Assembly (NCBI GenBank): GCA_036394315.1 | Contig: DASWFI010000155.1 | Location: 1 to 36,681, forward strand | DNA length: 36,681 bases | DNA from: DASWFI01 sp036394315 | GTDB taxonomy: Bacteria; Patescibacteriota; Doudnabacteria; UBA920; O2-02-FULL-48-8 | Direction: 5' to 3' | Part shown: positions 20,046 to 28,170 of the stretch, in pieces | Layout: the number at the start of each line of letters is the position of its first letter | How positions within the stretch are numbered: the stretch's first letter is position 1 | The notes under the pieces: model-generated | Seen by the model: only the letters and a program-made list of their open reading frames with translations | The model's database searches: none | Told to the model about the DNA's origin: nothing | Position numbers and translations under genes: made by a program

Positions 20046-20818
20046 ATTGTCCAACTATAAATGGAGATGTGGAATTTAAGCCGGTCATTAAAAAGGTGGC
20101 GATCTGTATCCCGTTAAAGGGACATACTCCACCCAAAGCGTACAATGACCGGATGTTGATGGCGTTTCAGTTGGGTCAGACGGAGATGGAGCAGCGTCTC
20201 AAAAATGAGCCGATCCAGTATATTTTTTACTGGTTTTTCGCTGGGGAACTGTTTGTTCCCTATGCCCGCGAGAATCTGGCGAACATGGCCTTGAAATATG
20301 AGTGCGATTACTTGTTTTCTATTGATGACGATATGCTGGCTCCGCCGGATTTGTTTTACCGGTTAGTGAAGCATGACGTCGATATCGTGGCGGCCCTGGC
20401 GTTTACTCGAAATCCGCCATACAATCCAGTTATTTGCACAAGTTTTAATGGGTTTGATCCGGTAACGAAACAGAATTTTTACACCCATTCGACGGTGAAA
20501 AATTATCCCAGAAACACGCTTGTGGAATGTGATTCCGTTGGTTTTGGCGCGGTTCTAATTAAAACAGCGGTATTTCGAGGTATTCCAGAACCGAGGTTTA
20601 TGTCTTCGAATCCAAGTGGTGAGGATGTTCTCTTTTGTACGAAAGCCAAGGAGAAAGGATTCCGGGTTTTTATGGATACGTCCATCAAGCTGGGTCACTT
20701 GGGTGACTCGGTTGTCATCACGGAAGGTTATGCAGATGAATTCAATAAAATGGATGAGGCGGAGCGTGAAAAATTAATGGGTAAATATTCTTACCCATCA
20801 CTGGAGAAGGCAAGGTAA
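20009..20818 (+). CDS. GT-A fold glycosyltransferase-like protein
   Basis: 269 residues. CDYLFSIDDDMLAP at about 103-116 holds the DxD motif that binds the metal-nucleotide sugar in GT-A enzymes. KVAICIPLKG is the first strand, and SVGFGAVLIKTAVF with GEDVLFCTKAKEKGF (landmark GEDVLF) matches the later acceptor-side part of family 2-like proteins. First of three consecutive sugar-transfer genes in the middle of the virion block. They could glycosylate virion proteins, DNA or host surface sugars; DNA modification would need a modified base, for which no gene is seen. Confidence 0.75.
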   Translation: MDELLKIIDQVIDCPTINGDVEFKPVIKKVAICIPLKGHTPPKAYNDRMLMAFQLGQTEMEQRLKNEPIQYIFYWFFAGELFVPYARENLANMALKYECDYLFSIDDDMLAPPDLFYRLVKHDVDIVAALAFTRNPPYNPVICTSFNGFDPVTKQNFYTHSTVKNYPRNTLVECDSVGFGAVLIKTAVFRGIPEPRFMSSNPSGEDVLFCTKAKEKGFRVFMDTSIKLGHLGDSVVITEGYADEFNKMDEAEREKLMGKYSYPSLEKAR

Positions 20819-20852
20819 ACATGACTCTACCTTTGTGTATGGCGAGGCAAAT

Positions 20853-21089
20853 ATGGCGCTCACGCTCACGCAGGAACAGCAAATCAGCAGCTTGCTTCAT
20901 TACATTATTAATCAAACGGAGCATCATAACGACTTTATGACGAATTCAATCAGTAATTTTTTGAGCATCCTTGATGCAGATATTGTTTCTCAGTCGGGAA
21001 TGGTATGTTCAATCCCGTCAGCTCCAGGTTCTTTAGACAATATTCCCGTTGTCATCAATGAAAGCGAAGTCCCAAAAACTAAAAAATAA
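20853..21089 (+). CDS. Small hypothetical protein (78 aa)
   Basis: 78 residues from ATG 20853, chosen for GAGG just upstream; a start at 20835 is possible. MALTLTQEQQISSLLHYIINQ is an amphipathic helical start, and the rest is hydrophilic. Lies between two glycosyltransferase genes. No family recognised. Confidence 0.55.
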   Translation: MALTLTQEQQISSLLHYIINQTEHHNDFMTNSISNFLSILDADIVSQSGMVCSIPSAPGSLDNIPVVINESEVPKTKK

Positions 21090-21096
21090 ATTATCT

Positions 21097-22332
21097 ATGT
21101 CCATCATCGATATCATTGTGCCGACAGTTAATAATCCGGATTATCTCTATCCGTGTTTAAAATCGATTTTTCAGAATTCTATGACGGAAGATTTTTTTCG
21201 AGTGATTGTGGTTAATAACGGAGCGGAAGAAATAATGAAACCGCTGCTGGATCAGCCTGGACTGGACATCGTTCAGATGCCTAAAAATATGGGCTGGGAA
21301 GGAGGGCTTAAGGCCGGACTCGAATATTCAAAAGCTCCGTTCGTTGTTTTTATGAACGACGATACCTTCGTTCCGCAAGGTTCGCGCCTTTGGCTTAATC
21401 GGATGCTGGATCATTTCGCTTACCCTGATTGCGCCGCAGTCGGTCCAACATCCAATTGTGTTATGGGTCTTCAAAATATTTTTGCAGCCGATGTCCCGGA
21501 TGTTTTCAGAGTTTCTTATTTGATTGGATTCTGCGTGATGATTCGCCGCGCACATTTGGATGAGGTTGGCGGTGTGGACGACTCCATGCCAAACCATGGA
21601 GACGATTTGGACCTTTCTATCCGTCTTCGCAAGATCGGCAAATATCTTATTTGCGACCGGAACGTGTTCATCTATCATCACGGATTCAAAACGGGCCAAC
21701 GTTTACAGGGTGATTACTGGAATTCGGCCATGATGAAGGAAAAAACAGACGTTCATCTGCAAGATAAATACGGATTCAAGGAATGGTTTAACACGCGTTA
21801 CAATCAATACCGCTCTATGAATCCATGGCAAGAATGGGAAGCTCGTGACGTTGAAGCGGAATGTGTCAAAAAATATGCTGCCGGCAACATTTTGGAACTC
21901 GGCTGTGGTCCCATTAAAACAGTTCCCGATTCCGTTGGCGTTGATATTATTCCGGCAGGTCAGAGAATTCCTGGATTGAAAGCAGAAAATTCTGTGGCCG
22001 ATATAGAAGCTGATGTCTCCAAGGAAATTCCTGTTCCACATGGAACATTTGACACGGTAATTGCCAGGCACATTCTTGAACACATCCCAGATTTAATTGA
22101 AACGATTACGATGTGGGGGAAACCCCTGAAAACAGGGGGAAGGCTCATTATTGCGGTGCCGAATCATGAACTGAGAAACACCATTCCCTTGAACATTCAG
22201 CATGTTCACGCTTTCACCCCTAGCAGTCTCAAAAATTTAATGGTTTCGCAAGGATGGAAATTTGTGGCGGAAGAAGATCCTCAAAATAGGATTAGCTTTG
22301 TGCAGGTTTGGGAGAAAAACGGTGTCCACTAA
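21097..22332 (+). CDS. Fused GT2 glycosyltransferase and SAM methyltransferase
   Basis: 411 residues. Residues 1-225 are a family 2 glycosyltransferase: IIDIIVPTVNNPDYL at 3-17, VFMNDDTF with the DxD-type NDD at 87-89, and DEVGGVDDSMPNHGDDLDLSIRLRK (landmark GDDLDLSIRLRK). Residues about 260-410 are a class I SAM methyltransferase (Methyltransf_11-like): NILELGCG at 264-271, GVDII at 281-285 and FDTVIARHILEHI. A sugar may thus be transferred and methylated by one protein. The ATG at 21097 has no clear ribosome site. Its end overlaps the next gene's GTG start. Confidence 0.85.
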   Translation: MSIIDIIVPTVNNPDYLYPCLKSIFQNSMTEDFFRVIVVNNGAEEIMKPLLDQPGLDIVQMPKNMGWEGGLKAGLEYSKAPFVVFMNDDTFVPQGSRLWLNRMLDHFAYPDCAAVGPTSNCVMGLQNIFAADVPDVFRVSYLIGFCVMIRRAHLDEVGGVDDSMPNHGDDLDLSIRLRKIGKYLICDRNVFIYHHGFKTGQRLQGDYWNSAMMKEKTDVHLQDKYGFKEWFNTRYNQYRSMNPWQEWEARDVEAECVKKYAAGNILELGCGPIKTVPDSVGVDIIPAGQRIPGLKAENSVADIEADVSKEIPVPHGTFDTVIARHILEHIPDLIETITMWGKPLKTGGRLIIAVPNHELRNTIPLNIQHVHAFTPSSLKNLMVSQGWKFVAEEDPQNRISFVQVWEKNGVH

Positions 22333-23296
22333 ACCACGAGTCGCTATTTATTATTTCGTCGTTCCGAGCACAAATTATAGAAATGATGGGGGACCCCTTT
22401 ATTCATTCTATAACTTAAAAAAGATACTTGATCCAGCAAGTGTTAAATGGATTGGTGAATCCTGTAAATTTGAGTCAAGCCAACAAGTTATGCGCTTAAC
22501 GCCCTATGGAAAACCAGATCAATGCGGGACTTTTGACCTAAATATCATGGTGGACCATGGCGAAGACGCCATCGGCGTTCCATTGGATTTTGAATACCCG
22601 CATCCGAGCGCTTATTGGGTTTCCGATGCGCACATCAATGAAAACGCTTACAAACATCGCCTTGAAACTGCGCGCAAATTCGATTTCGTGTTCTTGGCCC
22701 AGCGCGAATTCATCGACCAGTTCGCAGCGGACGGAATCCCACGGGAAAAAATGTTCTTTCTCCCCCATGCAGTTGAACCTATGGTCTATAAACCTTGGCC
22801 TATCATCGAGAAATGGGATTGGTGCTTTATTGGCCATCCGAATTCAGAACACCGGATTGATTTGATCGACAGGTTCATGAAGGAATTTCCAAGCCGCTAT
22901 GTCGGATGGCGAGAACCGGCTTGGCTTGGTTATAACGTTCTGGAAGACGCGGCCAGAAAGTTTTGTCAGTCCAGATTAATCGTTTCCGATTCAATCAAAA
23001 AAGACTTGAATATGAGGACCTTTGAAGCTTTAGGATGTAAAAAACTTCTTTTGACAAATAAATTTCCGGCTCTTGAAGAAGTGTTTGAAAATGGAAAACA
23101 TCTGATCGCCTATGACAGCATAGACGATGCTATTGCTTCGGCTCATGAACTTCTCGCGGATGAAGATAGGCGCAATCAAATCGCAGAGCAAGGCTATCAA
23201 GAGGTTATTTCCAAGCACACTTATGAGCACCGGATGAGAGAAATTTTACGTGTCTGTTTAAATTACGTACCAAAAGGGGAACTTCAACTATGCTAA
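22322..23296 (+). CDS. GT-B glycosyltransferase-like protein
   Basis: 324 residues from GTG 22322, chosen because GGAG lies seven bases upstream and it overlaps the previous stop. The C-terminal half (WDWCFIGHPNSEHRIDLIDRF, LIVSDSIKKDLNMRTFEALGCKKLLLTNKFPALEE, landmarks RTFEALGCKKLLLT and FENGKHLIAYDS) matches the nucleotide-sugar-binding end of CgeB/Glyco_trans_1_2-like proteins. Third gene of the sugar cluster. Substrate unknown. Confidence 0.75.
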   Translation: MSTKPRVAIYYFVVPSTNYRNDGGPLYSFYNLKKILDPASVKWIGESCKFESSQQVMRLTPYGKPDQCGTFDLNIMVDHGEDAIGVPLDFEYPHPSAYWVSDAHINENAYKHRLETARKFDFVFLAQREFIDQFAADGIPREKMFFLPHAVEPMVYKPWPIIEKWDWCFIGHPNSEHRIDLIDRFMKEFPSRYVGWREPAWLGYNVLEDAARKFCQSRLIVSDSIKKDLNMRTFEALGCKKLLLTNKFPALEEVFENGKHLIAYDSIDDAIASAHELLADEDRRNQIAEQGYQEVISKHTYEHRMREILRVCLNYVPKGELQLC

Positions 23297-24093
23297 TTCG
23301 TCTTTGCGGTCATTTTATCGATAATCCCGGTCATCGGGATAAACTCATTGCTATTAAAGGTTTGCCGGAAGAATGGATTTTGAGGCCATCTCGTTTCGGC
23401 GGGAAAGAATTAGTGAAGCCATGGATACCTGATATCGAAGCCAATATCCCAAAGTCCATAAGAAATTTATGTGAACCCATCGAAATAACAGTGGTGTTTC
23501 CGCCTATTCATAAAGATGCGGATTACGTGGTGGACCATCTAACCATAATCGGTATTCGGTTCGATTATATGACCGAACCCGGGCATGAATTGTGGGAAAA
23601 AATAGAGGATTATATCGAACGGATGACGCCTAGAGATCAGCGTATTTTAAAACCGTGCATCGTGGCCCCTGACCAGAAATCGGAATTCAATCCGCATATG
23701 GCTAAGCGTTCCGTTCGTGGAGGGTTGGAATTTCATCCATGTGATATTCCAGTCATTGATCTAAGGCCAACGGCGCCAACACCAATAAATAATGATCCAA
23801 AGGTTGCTGTAGTGATGGCACCAATAATACTGCCTCCGCAAACAGTGCCAGCTACTCAAACAACAACGACAATGGGCGTCAATCAAATATTACCAACCGT
23901 ATCAACGACGGTCGATAAAACAATTCCAGAGAATTTACATTTAAATGAAAAAATTCAAGAGTCAATGACCCAAAGTACAGAAACTTTTTTTAATTGTGAT
24001 CAATGCTCTAAAAGTTTTTCAAATAAACGAGCCCTCCACATGCACAAGGTGGGTGGCCATAAAAAGGTGGCGCCAGCTACCGTGGGAGTTTAA
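23290..24093 (+). CDS. Protein with C-terminal C2H2 zinc finger (267 aa)
   Basis: 267 residues. The N-terminal 140 (LIRLCGHFIDNPGHRDKLI, WILRPSRFGGKELVKPWIPD) is of unknown type, followed by a proline/threonine-rich linker. Near the C-terminus lies FNCDQCSKSFSNKRALHMH...GGH, which fits C-x2-C-x12-H-x4-H, a classical C2H2 finger of the type common in eukaryotes and rare but known in bacteria and phages. Just before it the residues QESMTQ are encoded by a GAGTCAATGACCC repeat copy (23959-23971). The gene lies between sugar genes and tail genes. Role unknown; DNA or RNA binding is plausible. Confidence 0.6.
   Translation: MLIRLCGHFIDNPGHRDKLIAIKGLPEEWILRPSRFGGKELVKPWIPDIEANIPKSIRNLCEPIEITVVFPPIHKDADYVVDHLTIIGIRFDYMTEPGHELWEKIEDYIERMTPRDQRILKPCIVAPDQKSEFNPHMAKRSVRGGLEFHPCDIPVIDLRPTAPTPINNDPKVAVVMAPIILPPQTVPATQTTTTMGVNQILPTVSTTVDKTIPENLHLNEKIQESMTQSTETFFNCDQCSKSFSNKRALHMHKVGGHKKVAPATVGV
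23959..23971. repeat. GGGTCATTGACCC-family repeat inside C2H2 gene
   Basis: GAGTCAATGACCC, in-frame, just upstream of the zinc finger codons. It sits at the junction of linker and finger. Confidence 0.7.
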
Positions 24094-24095
24094 CT

Positions 24096-24407
24096 ATGGG
24101 CTATACGCCGTCAGTTTGTGGATATACCAGAATAACAGTGTCGGGCATTATTGGGGACAGCGGTAAACCGATTGCGGTGACTGGTTATAGCGTTTTATCA
24201 GGAGCGACCGCTGCCGTGCCTTATTTAAGGAATGGGACCGGTGTTGCCGGAGACACCCAGGTTTGCCGTCTACCAGGAACCGCTAACATATCTGTAGAAA
24301 CAGTAAAGCCCTTGCCGACTATTATTCCAAGTGGATGCTATATAAGCTTTGATGCAAATACGACGGAAGTAACCGTTTACTTTTACCAGCAATCAGTTAC
24401 GAGTTAG
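24096..24407 (+). CDS. Small structural protein (103 aa)
   Basis: 103 residues, rich in Gly, Thr, Val and Ser, with beta-type stretches (YTRITVSGIIGD, GYSVLSGATAAVPYL, GCYISFDANTTEVTVYFY). Lies just before the tail adaptor gene. Likely a virion protein; no family recognised. Confidence 0.6.
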   Translation: MGYTPSVCGYTRITVSGIIGDSGKPIAVTGYSVLSGATAAVPYLRNGTGVAGDTQVCRLPGTANISVETVKPLPTIIPSGCYISFDANTTEVTVYFYQQSVTS

Positions 24408-24415
24408 GAGGATGA

Positions 24416-25336
24416 TTGGCCAACTTAACATTCATCGACCTCTTAAACGAAACCTATGCCCAGACAGGTCTTGATTCCAATGACAGCAACGTTCAGACAA
24501 ATGTAAAAAGATGGGTTAATTACACCCAGCAAGATCTCTTGGCTCGCTGGCCTTGGACGTTTATGGAGGCCAGGGAAACAGTTGTGACCGTTAAAGATTA
24601 TACGGCGGGAACTGTGAGTGTAAATACCGGATCAGGAACGGTGACTGGAACAGGAACAACATTCACATCAACCCATGCGAACCTTCAATACTTTATACAA
24701 TTTTCCGGAGCCAACGATTGGTATCAAATAACCAGCTACATCAGCGCCACGCAGATAACCATTACTCCCGGATATCAACCAACAACAAACGCTACAAATG
24801 TCACTTACATTATCAGGGCTTTTTTCTACAGCCTTTCTGCAACCGCAGATAGAATTATCGATATTCGAAACTGGAACACACCTTTAAAAATCATTGAAGT
24901 CGATCCTCGGCAGTTGGATGATCTTATGCCAAATCCCCAGTCAACGGGCAGTTCCTATGGATATCTCTGTTGGGGCTATGACTCAAGTGGCAATATCCAG
25001 GTGACTCCTTATCCGTTTCCGTCGGATGCAAGATTGTTGGAGGTTAGAGTCAATAAAAGACCAACCGATATGTCGGCGAATGGCGATCTCCCGGCTGTGC
25101 CAAATAAATACGCTCATATCCTAGCTTGGGGAGCGATTGCTATCGGTTTCAATTATTTAAGGAAGAAAGAGGATGCCGGTTTTTGGAGCGCAAAATATGA
25201 AAATCGGATATCGGAGATGAAGCGAGAATATCGCTTATCCGAAGATAATCAGCCGATTCTTAAATCCATCGATTCAGTTCAACGAGCCAAGTGGATCGCT
25301 ATGCCTCAACAATTCCCGGTAATCACCAGCGGATAA
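24416..25336 (+). CDS. Head-tail adaptor (tail tubular protein A-like)
   Basis: 306 residues from a TTG (24416) with GGAGGATGA directly upstream. NLTFIDLLNETYAQTG and RWVNYTQQDLLARWPWTFMEAR (landmark QQDLLARWPW) are typical of the gp4/gp11-like adaptor of podoviruses, followed by a beta-rich insert (VNTGSGTVTGTGTTF) and a helical C-terminus with AWGAIAIGFNYLRKKEDAGFW. It would form the ring joining portal and nozzle. The insert's GTGT-rich stretch is a known small beta motif in such proteins. Confidence 0.75.
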   Translation: MANLTFIDLLNETYAQTGLDSNDSNVQTNVKRWVNYTQQDLLARWPWTFMEARETVVTVKDYTAGTVSVNTGSGTVTGTGTTFTSTHANLQYFIQFSGANDWYQITSYISATQITITPGYQPTTNATNVTYIIRAFFYSLSATADRIIDIRNWNTPLKIIEVDPRQLDDLMPNPQSTGSSYGYLCWGYDSSGNIQVTPYPFPSDARLLEVRVNKRPTDMSANGDLPAVPNKYAHILAWGAIAIGFNYLRKKEDAGFWSAKYENRISEMKREYRLSEDNQPILKSIDSVQRAKWIAMPQQFPVITSG

Positions 25337-25337
25337 C

Positions 25338-26918
25338 ATGGCTATTATTGGCCCCATTCAATATGGCGGTCTTAATACTAAAACTGCCAGCATTTCATCG
25401 CCTCCTGCCGTCGGAGTCTGGGCGGATATTCCGACCGGGCAAATGTCAACTTGTCAGGATTTCAATAAAAATTATAGTTCCCTCCTAGCCAGGCCTGCCA
25501 CTGCTCAATTCAGTACGACTTTAAATGGCGCCAACCAAGTAGTCAATGGATTGGCTTGGTACTCTGATGCCAATAATTACTCCCAAGGAATTCAGATTTA
25601 CGCTATGTGCAATGGTGGTCTTTTTCAAAACGCAATGGTGACCAATGCTAGTACTCCTCTTACTTTTACAGCGAGAACCGGTGCCATTTCAATGCAAGGT
25701 ACTCTGGGCAATCCTTATACATTCGATATCCTTAACAATATTCTTGTTGGATGCGGAGGTTCTGGTTCCGGCAAAACTCCGTTTAAAATAACTGCTTACA
25801 ACGTAAATGCCGTGGCTTTAACGGGAGCGCCGTTAGGAGATTGCGTTAAAGTTGTAAACAATTTTCTTTTTATAGGTCGTCAACTAAATGCTGCTTCTAC
25901 CTATTCTAGGGTCAGCTGGTCAAATGTGGGAGATCCGACAACTTGGACGGCGGCTAATTACGTTGATTTCAGAGTTAATGATGGTGATCGCGTTCAAGCT
26001 TTGGGATCTATTGGTCAAGATCTTTATATTTTTAAGCGGAATTCCATTGGCCGTCTTTCAACAACAACACAAATCATTTCAGGCGCCGTTACTTTAGGAC
26101 CACTTCAAACCATTTCCATTGGAACCGGTACTTTGGGTCCTTGGGCTTTGGACAATATGCCGGATGGTCGGATCGTTTTTTTGGCTTCAGATGGTCGTCT
26201 TAAACTTTTCGACGGAACATCTTTTACAGATCTATCGGATATGCCGTACCCAGGACCAAATATTCAAGCAAGCTTTGACGAAATCGCTGGTGGTCCAAAT
26301 TTCAGTGCTATTTGTGTAAGAGTTTTCCCGGATCATCACCAGATTATTGTTTGCTTTACCGGATATTCAACTGGATACCGCTGCTATGTTTATGATTGGT
26401 TTGAAGAATTTTGGTCGCAATGGACCGGGATCACGCCGACCATTCTTCTTAATGTTCCGAGGCTTGAAAACTCAAATGTTGATAATGGAGCTTTTGGGAT
26501 GGCTTCCGTTTTTTACGAGGGCAACAGTATAGGAACGGTTGTACAGTTAAACAAAACGATTTCATTGTATGGACCGGGAAACGATGCGGGAACAAATATT
26601 AATCCTTCCTGCACGGTGAATATAATGCTGGGTGGAGACCTCTCAAACTTCACGCCTAGGTCGATTATTATTCCTTTTACAAACTCAAACTCCAGCGCCG
26701 CGCAATGTCTAATTACCACCGGGTGGGATGGCACATTATCTGGGGGAACTACTTATACCCTTGGTGCGAGTCCGGCTTTTTCAAATATTATTGTTCCAAT
26801 TCCCTTTGCCAGTTCAGGGACAACGGTTCGACCTCGTACTTTGCAAATGAAAATAACCGGTACCAATTGGGGTCCGATTCTTCATCCTTTTTATTTGAGT
26901 GATGAGGTCCTTGCCTAA
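25338..26918 (+). CDS. Tail nozzle-like protein (tail tubular protein B-like)
   Basis: 526 residues. Beta-propeller-like repeats: VKVVNNFLFIGRQ, SWSNVGDPTTW, VQALGSIGQDLYIFKRNSIGRL, WALDNMPDGRIVFLASDGRLKLFDGTSF (landmark DGRIVFLASDGRLKLFDG) and YVYDWFEEFWSQW. This repeated pattern is shared with podovirus nozzle and DNA-stabilisation proteins that sit at the tail end. Encoded immediately after the adaptor, two bases apart, and overlapping the fibre gene start. Confidence 0.75.
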   Translation: MAIIGPIQYGGLNTKTASISSPPAVGVWADIPTGQMSTCQDFNKNYSSLLARPATAQFSTTLNGANQVVNGLAWYSDANNYSQGIQIYAMCNGGLFQNAMVTNASTPLTFTARTGAISMQGTLGNPYTFDILNNILVGCGGSGSGKTPFKITAYNVNAVALTGAPLGDCVKVVNNFLFIGRQLNAASTYSRVSWSNVGDPTTWTAANYVDFRVNDGDRVQALGSIGQDLYIFKRNSIGRLSTTTQIISGAVTLGPLQTISIGTGTLGPWALDNMPDGRIVFLASDGRLKLFDGTSFTDLSDMPYPGPNIQASFDEIAGGPNFSAICVRVFPDHHQIIVCFTGYSTGYRCYVYDWFEEFWSQWTGITPTILLNVPRLENSNVDNGAFGMASVFYEGNSIGTVVQLNKTISLYGPGNDAGTNINPSCTVNIMLGGDLSNFTPRSIIIPFTNSNSSAAQCLITTGWDGTLSGGTTYTLGASPAFSNIIVPIPFASSGTTVRPRTLQMKITGTNWGPILHPFYLSDEVLA

Positions 26919-28150
26919 TGGCCAAATTAAATTTTCCAGATCCGATTATCAAAATTATAGCTGATCAGGCTTCGTTCAATAGGTTTTTGACGTATCTTTA
27001 TCGGTTGTGGAATGACATGGATGACGGAACTATCTCATGGACAAACCAAAGCATTTTAAACAATTTGACTCTTTTAAATTTAACTCAAGGGTCTGTTCTT
27101 TTTATTGGAGCAAGCGGTCTCGTCAGCCAGAAAAACGCCAATTTCTTTTGGGATAACACAAATTTCCGTCTGGGCATTGGAAAGACAAATCCAGGAACAC
27201 CTTTGGACGTGAACGGAACAATTACGGCAACGGGAGAAGCTCTCAACGGAACTTTAACGGTGACGGCGGGGAATATTGTGATGGCCACATCTGGTCAGAT
27301 TCAAATATTGGATGGGACTGTGGGAGCTCCTGGTTTAGCTTGTGTCGCTGATGGGAGTTTGGGGTTTTATCGAATTGGTGTCACAGATTTGGGGTTGTCG
27401 ATGTCCGGTACCCTACGAATGGAATGGACCAGTACACAGGTGTCTATCTTAAATCCACTCACGATGAATTCCAATAAAATCACCAGTTTGGCCAATGGAT
27501 CAGCGGCAACAGACGCGGCTACTTTTGGACAAATACCGGCGAGAACAGCTCGAACAAGACAGGTTTTTACAGCTACTGGCTCCAATACATACACCACGCC
27601 AGCAGGTGTTCTTTATTTATTTGTACGAATGGTCGGAGGTGGCGGAGGCGGAGAAGGATCTGGAACTGCGGCAAGAGGAGCTGGTGGAAATGGTGTTAAT
27701 TCTACTTTTGGGGCCTCTCTTACCTGTACTGGTGGCATCGGTGGAACGGATGCGACTTCACAGACCGGATCAGGGGCATCTGGAGGAGACGTTAATATTT
27801 CAGGGGGCGGGGCCGCTGGCGCTACTTCAGCATTGGCTCTGGTTGATGGCGCCAGCGGCGGAGGAACTCCTTTTGGGTCTGGAGGATGGGGTGGTATAGC
27901 CAACGTTGCGGGAGGTGCGGCCTCATCTGGAACTGGAGCAGGAGGTGGTGGCGGTGGAGGTGTAACTGGTGGCGCGGCGGGTGCGGGCGGAAGCGGCGCT
28001 GGTTATTTAGAGAAGATCATAACATCACCTGCGGCGTCTTACAATTATGTTGTGGGCGCCCAAGGTGCTGCTGGTTCTGCTGGAACGGGTGGCGTTGCTG
28101 GTGGTGCTGGAGGATCAGGAATCATCATTGTGGACGAGTTCTACAACTAG
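26918..28150 (+). CDS. Tail fibre with glycine-rich receptor-binding end
   Basis: 410 residues. The N-terminus (PDPIIKIIADQASFNRFLTYLYRLWNDMDDG, landmark FNRFLTYLYRLW) attaches to the tail; the middle contains LGIGKTNPGTPLDVNGTITATG, a motif common in fibres. Residues about 245-400 are very glycine-rich with many GG and GGG runs (GGGGGGE, GGAGGNG, GGGGGGV), like the polyglycine-II sandwich of phage adhesins such as the T-even gp38 type. It ends IIIVDEFYN, the usual end of this domain. It probably binds the host surface. TAATG overlap with the previous gene. Confidence 0.8.
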   Translation: MAKLNFPDPIIKIIADQASFNRFLTYLYRLWNDMDDGTISWTNQSILNNLTLLNLTQGSVLFIGASGLVSQKNANFFWDNTNFRLGIGKTNPGTPLDVNGTITATGEALNGTLTVTAGNIVMATSGQIQILDGTVGAPGLACVADGSLGFYRIGVTDLGLSMSGTLRMEWTSTQVSILNPLTMNSNKITSLANGSAATDAATFGQIPARTARTRQVFTATGSNTYTTPAGVLYLFVRMVGGGGGGEGSGTAARGAGGNGVNSTFGASLTCTGGIGGTDATSQTGSGASGGDVNISGGGAAGATSALALVDGASGGGTPFGSGGWGGIANVAGGAASSGTGAGGGGGGGVTGGAAGAGGSGAGYLEKIITSPAASYNYVVGAQGAAGSAGTGGVAGGAGGSGIIIVDEFYN

Positions 28151-28170
28151 GGGTAAAGGATAAAAATATG
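28149..28170 (+). promoter_or_regulatory. TAGGGGTAAAGG motif before ejection protein gene
   Basis: Third copy of the motif, overlapping the stop codon of the fibre gene and 20 bases before ATG 28168. Confidence 0.55.

Noticed and set aside
27886..28167. N-terminal extension of the Gln-rich ejection gene
   Set aside because: Trp/Cys/Arg-rich translation is the shadow of the glycine-rich fibre end; ATG 28168 has its own start motif.
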